A stretch of DNA of 24,038 bases, from the NCBI GenBank assembly GCA_003427395.1, contig BFEA01000001.1, forward strand, positions 12,937,216-12,961,253, read 5' to 3'. A model generated the notes under the pieces. It had not been told where the DNA came from. It worked only from the letters and a program-made list of their open reading frames with translations, and ran no database searches. The stretch is from Chara braunii. Its lineage: Eukaryota > Streptophyta > Charophyceae > Charales > Characeae. How positions within the stretch are numbered: the stretch's first letter is position 1; each line of letters begins with the position of its first letter. A program made the translations under genes and the position numbers. This document shows positions 17,803 to 24,038 of this stretch, piece by piece.

Positions 17803-18040
17803 TCTCATGAACGGATGAGGCACAAATATCCAAATCCCACTACCATCTGTCTTCCGCTTTTCTAACCGTCCCTCACTCCATCTGTAGTCCCGTGCCCTCT
17901 TATTGGCCCCCCTCCGGTCCTCCTTCAAGTTAGTGGAGGGAGTTCCCAACCACCGTAGCTATCAAGACGACATCTGTCCACACTTCGGCCCTTCTAAATC
18001 GTTGGGTATTTTCTAGCGCTTTCTACGTGGCTTCAAGAAA

Positions 18041-18316
18041 TCAAGCTTCTGTCAGAATTTTATCAGTGCGGCATAAGGGACATAAGCAAGATTTAATCGT
18101 ATTTCTATACTGGATGCAGGAACCGTGGGCTCGAGAGACACATTGCTGACAGTCTACCCACTCGACATACCCCTCCCCGCTAGGACGCATAGGGACCGAA
18201 TAGACCCTCGAGATTACTTCGCAAAAGTAGCAAAATTTGTCGGGCAGGAAAAGGAAACAGGAAGACGACAGGGGAGAAAGAGGACCTTCGGGATTACCTC
18301 CATGGTCCATCGCCAT
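18041..18316 (-). pseudogene. PHD-like zinc finger between RNase H and integrase
   Basis: A minus-strand frame with FCYFCEV, about 20 residues later EWVDCQQCVSRAHGSC, then SCLCPLC. Ligands fit C-x2-C ... C-x2-C-x4-H-x2-C ... C-x2-C with a Trp before the third pair, which is the PHD-finger pattern. PHD fingers often read histone tails, so in a retrotransposon it could guide integration to certain chromatin, as chromodomains do in chromoviruses. It is frame-shifted relative to the RNase H frame ending at 18294, so it is now separate from pol. It could be a different treble-clef finger; I did not align it. Confidence 0.6.
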
Positions 18317-20161
18317 CGTGTCTGCCGGTCACTTCTTGGAGGTCCGAAGGAGGATGGCCACCAGGCCGCACGAGGGCTTGCTGGTTGGTTTGATTCCTTC
18401 CACGGTGTGATTTCTTCACACTTGGCCTAGGGCGATACAATCGTGTCAATCCGTCGGTATTGCCGTGCTTCTCTGTCTTCCGGTGGACGATATCGAAATC
18501 GTATTCTTGTAGTCGCACAGCCCATCGTCTGATCATGCCGGTTTAGTTGGTAAGCCTCTTGAGAGCCAGCAGAGGCTCATGGTTCATAACGAGGAGGAAC
18601 ATCTGTCCGTACAAATACGGTTGGAAGTGTTGAATCCTCCATATCACCATGTAGCACTCCCCCTGAGGAGCCGAATCGTTTCTTCTCTCATCCGGTACCG
18701 TTCGCGAAGCGTACTCTATGACGTGTCCGCGGCCGTCTTTCCCCTTCTGAGCCAAAATAGCGGAGATTGCTTCGGGCTGCCAGTCCGTAATGAGTATGAA
18801 TTGCTTCCCCGGGTCAGACCGAATCAAAATAGGTGTTGTGGCCAAAGCCTCCTTTAAGGTGACAAAGGCCTGTTCACACTCGGCGTCCCAACTCAGCGGT
18901 TGGTCCTTCCGAAGAAGATTTGTTGAAGGCCATACGACTGTTGCAAAACCCTTGATAAATCGACGAGTCCCCAAAAGGGTCGGACTTGTGTCAATGTCGT
19001 CGGTGTAGGGGCGTCCCGAACGGTCGCGACCTTCCTCGAATCCGGTTGTAAGCCTCCCTGGGTCACCACGTACCCCAGGAACGAGATTTCCGAAAGGAAA
19101 AACTCACTTTTCTCCAACGGAATCTTGAAGCCAGCATCCTGCAACGCCCCAAGTGTCCATTCGACATGTTGTGCATGCCCGTGGAATGATTCCGAGTAGA
19201 CCAGGATGTCGTCCATGTACACAATGACGTAGCCATGCCCTGAGTTAGCCCGGTCTTGTTGACGAAATTTTGAAACGTGACGTGCATCGCTCTTTGAAAA
19301 GTAGTTGGCGCATTGCAGATTCCCATCGGGCAACGGACCCACTGCCAGGTGCCCTCGAATAACACAAAGGCCGTTTTCGGGCGATCCTCCTCCTTGACCA
19401 GAATATGATGAAATCCATGATGAATATCAAACTTACTAAAATACTTAGCACACCCAATCGCATCCAATAGATCATCAATCTGGGGAAGGGGGTACACATC
19501 CTTAATCGTGATATCATTCAGCTTCCTGCAATCAATGCAAATGCGAATCGGCCCATTTTTCTTCGGGACTAAGACCACGGGAAACGACCAGGGTTCCGTT
19601 GCCGGTTCGATCCATCCGTTAGCCTCAAATTCTCTGATTTTTTGCAATACCACTTTCGTTCCGCGAGAGAATATCGGTATGGTTTACAGTGGATCAGCGG
19701 GTGCGTTCCGGTCTGAATTTCATGTTGAATGACTAAGGACAGTCCGATATCCATATCCGTCACACTGATCGCCTCTTGGTATTCGGTTAGAATACCCGCA
19801 ATTAATCGATGAGTTTTATTGGGTACAAACTGAGGCACACGTAGCTCGTAGGGATATCCATATATGGTAACCGTCACGTGCTCCGCGCCTACTCTGGGGC
19901 TGCTCTCCGCCGGGGGAGCAGAGATGAAGGAGTTGTCTGACCGCCAGGAAAACATGGTGACAACCATCTGAGCATCCTCCTCTCGGATGCGACGTGTTCT
20001 TCCGGGATCACGCCATCGCTGATATCCTGCCAGCACACTGGTTTCTCGGCGATTTTGATTCCGAGCTCATAGGGTGTAGAGTCGTCACGTTCAGGGGATT
20101 CCAAAGCTTCACCTTCGTCCCCCTGCCGTAGTAATCGAACCTCTTTTCCGGAAGACAGCAA
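18294..20161 (-). pseudogene. Gypsy reverse transcriptase and RNase H, frameshifted
   Basis: Frames 20161-19889 and 20036-19569 hold the linker and the RT entry (VIQHEIQTGTHPLIHCKPYR). Frame 19653-19063 has GWIEPATEPWSFPVVLVPKK, CIDCRKLN, YPLPQIDDLL, YFSKFDIHHGFH (motif A Asp) and GICNAPTTFQRAM. After a shift near 19250 the frame 19342-18893 has VIVYMDDILVYS (catalytic YMDD) and FLGYVVTQGGL. Frame 18974-18543 is RNase H (FILITDWQPEAISAIL, HVIEYASRTV, QPYLYGQMF). Its usual TDH near the end reads MNHEPLL, so one catalytic Asp is Asn. A TAA at 18543 is followed by DIVHRKTEKHGNTDGLTR. No protease is visible. Confidence 0.85.
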
Positions 20162-20440
20162 GGAACGAGGTATCCCTGAGATGTTACAAAATGCTCCCTT
20201 GTCTTTATATCTCGAGAGAAGTGGGATAGTGGCTTAGTATAAGGTCCGAGGGAGTTCCGAAGAGTCGAGCATCCGGGATATTTGTACGAATGGTTCCCCT
20301 AAGACAACAGAAAAATTGTCGCTGTAATTCAACAATTTTTTTTTTTGATGTCTACTTATTCACGTCAGAAGGACTGTGAAGAACTGTTGAAACTGGGTCT
20401 TCTGCTGTGTTCAACTACTCATCAACATTATCAACTTATT
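20162..20440. other. Truncated 5' side of the gypsy element, no gene seen
   Basis: No gag, protease or tRNA-primer-binding site recognised on the minus strand. A run of 12 T (about 20336-20347) sits here. Confidence 0.45.
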
Positions 20441-20449
20441 CCCAACGAG

Positions 20450-20560
20450 TCCAACATGGTTTCCAACAGGTCTCCAACTTTTTCTCAACGATTCCAACAT
20501 GGTTTCGTACAGGCCTCGAACATGAACGAACACGTATCCAACATGGTTCTTGATCCACAT
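20450..20560 (+). repeat. Degenerate tandem repeat, period 43-44 bp
   Basis: TCCAACATGGT recurs at 20450, 20493 and 20537. Smaller CAAC-type words fill the units, and weaker repeats precede 20450. Confidence 0.7.
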
Positions 20561-20586
20561 TTCGGTACATGATACATGAGAGAGTG

Positions 20587-20602
20587 CGTGTGTGTGTGTG
20601 TG
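20587..20602 (+). repeat. Short (GT)n microsatellite
   Basis: About eight GT units, followed about 60 bp later by a run of 17-18 C (about 20662-20679), which may mark an assembly-prone spot. Confidence 0.9.
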
Positions 20603-20888
20603 TGGCGGTCGTGTACTGCGGCCCGGTCCTATAGAATTGCGTGTTTTTTTGGTGTTATTTGGCCCCCCCCCCCCCCCCCTCATTTTTTTTTTCCTCCCAC
20701 TTCATGCCTTTTTTTTCTATTATTATAGTATTGCGGGGAACCCCGTAGCAGCCACATCCGTGCTCATGCCTCCAGCGAGGGAACATGCGGGAGCTGCACC
20801 CACCAGCAGGTGCGATACCTGCTACAGCAGGTGGGCGATACCAGCCAAGGGTCAGCCGGTAGCATCAGAACGGTAAAGAAATCAACAC

Positions 20889-20961
20889 GGTTGGGAAGTG
20901 GGTGTCACTTACGCCAGAATATGCCTACAACGTATTCGTATATGACTCCCACTTCCCAACC
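20889..20961. repeat. Hairpin with 14-bp perfect base
   Basis: GGTTGGGAAGTGGG (20889-20902) pairs perfectly with 20948-20961. Pairing continues imperfectly inward to about 20913/20937 around a 23-nt loop. Size and shape are compatible with a small fold-back element or a hairpin RNA, but nothing supports expression. Confidence 0.75.
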
Positions 20962-21049
20962 AAATTGTTATAAGTGTAAGTTATGTGGTTGCGCTCTGAG
21001 GTTGCTACCTCTGGTTGTTTGTGCATCTCATGCTAGGTAATGTAACCAC

Positions 21050-21420
21050 CTTTTGAAGTTTTTTTTAAATTATTTTGTTGACTTTTTTTTTTTTTTTTTT
21101 CCTAGTACTTCTCAAAATATGAATGAATGTATTTGCGTAAAAATTCATGTCGTACGCCAAAAATGCACCTGTGCCACCAGGGCCAACAACTTGACTCCGA
21201 GTCGTACAAGATCAAGTGTATGGTGATGCAAATTGACGTGTGACTTTGCCTTCGGAAGCGTCACGGTGAGACAAAGGTGTAGTCCAACCTCCAGTGAAAT
21301 ATGCAGTGCTTGAATATTTCCATAGTATAGCGAAAGATTCATTCCAATTTTGCTCATGCCATATATGGAACTATCCTCTGTCGCCAAGGGTCAGCCGCCG
21401 GTGTCGTTCGCCTATGAACA
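21050..21420. other. Unique-looking stretch, no supported gene
   Basis: An 80-codon minus-strand frame (21387-21145) exists without a recognisable motif. Poly-T of about 20 bases lies at 21083-21101. Confidence 0.4.
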
Positions 21421-21429
21421 AGGGATAGT

Positions 21430-21504
21430 AACATTCATAGCCCAGTGGCCAAGGGACAACAACGTTCATAGCCCAGTGGCCAAGGGACAACAACGTTCAT
21501 AACC
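21430..21504 (+). repeat. Tandem repeat, period 31 bp, about 2.4 copies
   Basis: 21430-21460 and 21461-21491 differ by one base (AACRTTCATAGCCCAGTGGC, then CAAGGGACAAC); a partial third copy follows. Confidence 0.9.
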
Positions 21505-21940
21505 TTTTTAATGAAAAAAAAGAAAGTTTTCTTTCCTTTTTTTTTTTTTTAATTTAAAGAGGGGCCCAGTGCACAAGGCTCATACAGACAGACGCCTGTT
21601 CCCATTATGGCTTGAGAGGGGTGTCCGTTGCCATTACACTTGTGAAGAATAGCGGGCGCGCAACTCAAAATTTTTGGAGGGGGGCGGGAAAGCCTGCCAA
21701 GGGAATTTTTTTTTGAAGTGTTTCCAACCGGGTGGACAAGAAAAGTCGGCTTCGAGAAGGCAGTGTATTTCTATGACATCGACCTTCGAACTCCGTGAAG
21801 CGCGAAGCGCTGCAGCACCGTTCTTCATCATTTGCCGGCCTTCAACGCGTTTTTAAGCCGTAGCCGACACCAGTGACTCAGTTCCTTTCTTTTCTGTGGC
21901 ATGTCGTTCCTCTCAGGTTGATCTTTTTTCCTTCGTCGAA

Positions 21941-21942
<2 letters not shown>

Positions 21943-22005
<63 letters not shown>
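21943..22005 (+). repeat. (CT)n microsatellite
   Basis: About 63 bp of CT. Confidence 0.97.
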
Positions 22006-22010
<5 letters not shown>

Positions 22011-22117
22011 TTGCCAAGAAATAGATCTGTCAGCTGTGCGTGACTCAGTGCTTGTGTTTGTTCCAGCACAATTATTTTTAATTTTATATTTGTTTCCAAA
22101 GTCGTCTTCCACCGTCC

Positions 22118-22177
22118 AATCCCCGATGCCACGTTGTTAATAGGTGCGATCCCTGATGTCACGTTGTGAATAGGTGC
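22118..22177 (+). repeat. Tandem repeat, period 30 bp, two copies
   Basis: 22118-22147 and 22148-22177 share ATCCC-GATG-CACGTTGT-AATAGGTGC with four or so differences. Confidence 0.85.
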
Positions 22178-22236
22178 GTGGGCGGAAGAAGAAGTCTCTT
22201 TTTTTTCTTTGATTTGTTTTTTTTTTATTTTTTCAG

Positions 22237-22580
22237 GACATGGCTATGGTGGGATCTTTTCCATGTTGTTTGGCGGAGGAGCGGGGAGAGCGGGTTTTTG
22301 TTCGTAGTTTTCTATTTTTTTCCGTAGGAGATGGTTATCGCTGGATCGTTGTCACGTTGTTTGGCGGACGAGGAGAGGGAGGAGGACGGGGAGGAGCGGA
22401 AGAAGGAGCGGTTTTTTTTTCGTTGGAGATGGCTATCGTGGGATCGTTGTCACGATGTTTGGCGGATGAGGAGAGGGAGGAGGAGGGGGAGGAGCGGGAG
22501 AAGGAGCGTTTTTTTTTTCGTACTTTTTTTTTTTTAATCGTAGGATATGGTTATGGCGGGATCTTTGTCACGTTGCGGGA
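22237..22580 (+). repeat. Tandem repeat of about 90-118 bp, four copies, purine-rich
   Basis: The core ATGGYTATSGYGGGATC begins at 22240, 22331, 22429 and 22547 and is followed by TTGTCACGTTGTTTGGCGGA and a G/A-rich tract such as GAGGAGAGGGAGGAGG. Each full unit ends in a T run of variable length. Spacings of 91, 98 and 118 are not multiples of three, so ORFs across it are not coding units. Confidence 0.8.
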
Positions 22581-22730
22581 GGAGCGGCCTTCTTCGATGG
22601 GCCAGTCATTGCGCCTCCCCTCCGGTTCCCTCCCCCTATGAACATCAGCAGTCCCTGCTCAGTGCCAGTCGGGGGGACCAACGGCATATCTGTACGTCGC
22701 GGGCGCCAAGCTTGCCCAGGAAGGTACATG

Positions 22731-22803
22731 AGGCCAATGGGGATTGAACCCAAAACCTCCTGAATGCCACTTGTGTGCCTTACCAATTGAGCTAGGCCGC
22801 TGG
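22731..22803 (-). ncRNA. tRNA-like SINE head, copy 2
   Basis: On the minus strand: CGGCCTAGCTCAATTGGTAA (A-box-like, about 22781-22794) and TTGGGTTCAATCCCC (B-box-like, about 22739-22753), at normal tRNA spacing. The presumed acceptor arms do not pair, so it is a tRNA-derived retroposon or degraded tRNA. It aligns to 10922-10994. The long minus frame across it (LAQLVRHTSGIQEVLGSIP) is the usual spurious translation of a tRNA-like sequence. Confidence 0.65.
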
Positions 22804-22899
22804 ACTTTGGGCCCCATATCGGCCTCCTACCGTAGGCCGGGGAAAAAAAAAAAGACGATGCACAAATTTTTTTCCCGCCGTCACCCTGTTGTCGTTGCC

Positions 22900-23165
22900 T
22901 TTTCTTCAGACGGTCTGCCCTCTCGCCGACGTCCTGCCTCCGGAGTTTCCTCCCCTTCGTGGCCACAGCCTGCCCTTCGTCGCTGCGCCTTGCCCTTCGT
23001 CACTACGCCCTGCCCTCCAGCTGACGTCCTTCCCCTTCGTCGCAACACACCGGACGCGCCCAAGTGAGTTGGTCATACTCCTCTTGCTCCTTTCCTCCTC
23101 TTACTCCTTTCCTCCTCCTCCTCCTTTTCCTCTCCTCCTCTTCCTCTCGTCCTCTTGCTGGTGTA
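22900..23165. repeat. Pyrimidine-rich low-complexity region
   Basis: Degenerate CCTTGCCCTTCGTC-type words at about 22965-23040, then CTCCT-rich sequence (about 23078-23160). Confidence 0.7.
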
Positions 23166-23398
23166 GGAGAGAATGACAACCTTTAGAAGTTAATAATATA
23201 TATATATCTATATTCAGTAGCACGACGAGGATGTCCAAGCTGCTTCAGCATGTCCCCATGAAGATGACCTTTTGTGCTAGCGATAAGGTCGAAACCGGTC
23301 TGGACATTCGCCAGTGTGCTTTCACGTTTCACTCTTTTTTTTTTTTTTTCGCAAGAAAGAATTCTTTGCGCTCACCTCTCGTGTCCATCTTCTTCCCC

Positions 23399-23401
<3 letters not shown>

Positions 23402-23454
<53 letters not shown>

Positions 23455-23465
23455 GTTCTGTCTAG

Positions 23466-23505
<40 letters not shown>
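23402..23505 (+). repeat. Two (TC)n tracts separated by a short unique spacer
   Basis: TC repeat at 23402-23454, a spacer of about 12 bp (AGTTCTGTCTAG), then TC repeat at about 23466-23505. Confidence 0.95.
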
Positions 23506-23508
<3 letters not shown>

Positions 23509-23570
23509 GATTGTTGTCGAGCTCGAAGGCGTGATTTCGAAACGGAGTAGTAAACTTTTTTTCTCCTGGT

Positions 23571-23690
23571 CATTCATGGGGCTATCCCCAGCGAGATCAA
23601 ACACCCTGCAGCTTGCTCACAGGTCTTTCATCTTACTTTCGACATTCGTGGGGCTATACCGAGCGAGATTCAACACCGTGCGGCTAATAG
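23571..23690 (+). repeat. Direct repeat, 72 bp apart
   Basis: The cores CATTCATGGGGCTATCCCCA (23571) and CATTCGTGGGGCTATACCGA (23643) are each followed by GCGAGAT-CAACACC-TGC. About 46 bp is shared. Confidence 0.8.
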
Positions 23691-23951
23691 TATGTCGAGT
23701 TATTAATGATAAGGCGGCGGTGAAAATAGCAAGGAAAAAGAAGAAAGGTTAGTCCTTGCTACTACGGTAGTATCGGCATTTGCTATATTATACGGAGCGC
23801 GGGAGGAGGCAGACGCAGGGAGGCGATTTTATCCTATCCTTCCCTAAGGAGGGCAACCATAGACTATTCCCCTGCTCGTATAGAGGGCGATGCTAACCTT
23901 CTCTCACCTCAGCGAACACGCAGAGGGCAATCAATGCTGTGCTGGACGGCT

Positions 23952-24001
23952 CAAACTTATGTAGTATATGTTTATACAAACTTATGTAATATATGTTTAT
24001 G
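23952..24001 (+). repeat. Tandem repeat, period 25 bp, two copies
   Basis: CAAACTTATGTARTATATGT followed by TTATR, two near-identical units, then an AT dinucleotide run. Confidence 0.9.
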
Positions 24002-24038
24002 TATATATATATATATTACCGGGCAGCTCTGTTTGACT

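Larger units (their letters stand above)
14571..20161 (-). mobile_element. Ty3/gypsy retrotransposon, 5'-truncated, with extra 3' ORFs
   Basis: On the minus strand the order is RT, RNase H, PHD-like finger, H2C2 zinc motif, DDE integrase, integrase C-terminus, ORF3, ORF4. RT before integrase is the gypsy/metavirus order. No gag, no aspartic-protease DTG/DSG motif and no primer-binding site were found upstream of the RT, so the 5' end is lost near 20.2 kb. LTRs were not recognised. Pol is decayed, but ORF3 is intact. Confidence 0.8.

Noticed and set aside
20162-20440. 5' LTR and primer-binding site of the gypsy element
   Set aside because: No TG...CA pair, no tRNA-complementary site and no matching repeat near 14 kb could be seen.
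21145-21387. 80-codon minus-strand frame
   Set aside because: No motif, no neighbour context, no second copy in the window.
22240-22641. 133-codon plus-strand ORF
   Set aside because: Runs over a tandem array whose unit lengths are not multiples of three.
22568-22966. 132-codon minus-strand ORF with LAQLVRHTSG
   Set aside because: This is the spurious translation typical of tRNA-like sequence, which explains the region better.
1-24038. CRISPR array or bacterial operon
   Set aside because: No regularly spaced repeats with unique spacers; the content is eukaryotic retroelements.

Overview
The window looks like repeat-dense nuclear DNA of a eukaryote with no intact host gene that I can recognise. 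It holds decayed retroelements, short terminal-inverted-repeat (TIR) elements, tRNA-like SINE heads, many (TC)n microsatellites and one run of Ns (13209-13293) inside a (TC)n tract. I infer a green-lineage genome, most likely a large streptophyte-alga genome of Chara type, from the style of the Ty3/gypsy and Penelope-like reverse transcriptases. That is a guess from pattern, not a database result.

Layout. 1-1000: a perfect 17-bp hairpin and a (GA)n-linked dispersed repeat. 1209-5701 (minus): a nearly complete Penelope-like element (PLE). Read 5' to 3' it has a gag-like ORF1 (CCHC knuckle, coiled coil, SAP-like segment), an N-terminal GIY-YIG endonuclease and a reverse transcriptase. The block between endonuclease and RT (2973 to about 3690) lies on the opposite strand, so the element carries an internal inversion of about 0.7 kb. 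6002-6899: two convergent fragments of proteins I do not recognise ('P' on plus, 'Q' on minus). A second diverged copy of the same pair lies inverted at 11715-12509. 7030-7290: stacked hairpins, then (CT)n. 7697-11714: a nest of non-autonomous DNA elements. Three are about 0.5-0.6 kb with ends near TAGGGCCTCGCCACAC, and four are mini-elements of about 124 bp with related ends. Strong fold-backs occur at 9072-9651 and a tRNA-like SINE head at 10922-10994.

12510-14570: no gene seen; it holds a second copy of the dispersed repeat behind a gapped (TC)n tract. 14571-20161 (minus): a 5'-truncated Ty3/gypsy element. Its pol is broken by frameshifts (RT, RNase H, a PHD-like zinc finger, H2C2/DDE integrase). 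It is followed by an uninterrupted 376-codon acidic ORF3 and a small overlapping ORF4. 20340-24038: tandem repeats of several periods (25, 30, 31, 43, 72 and about 100 bp), a hairpin, (TC)n tracts and a second tRNA-like SINE head.

How parts work together: ORF1, GIY-YIG and RT would together make the PLE ribonucleoprotein and target-primed insertion machinery. The gypsy pol and its two downstream ORFs form a second, independent module. Both are broken as read. The most unusual items are the PLE with a gag-like ORF1 and its internal inversion, the orphan P/Q pair, and the PHD-like finger and conserved ORF3 of the gypsy element.
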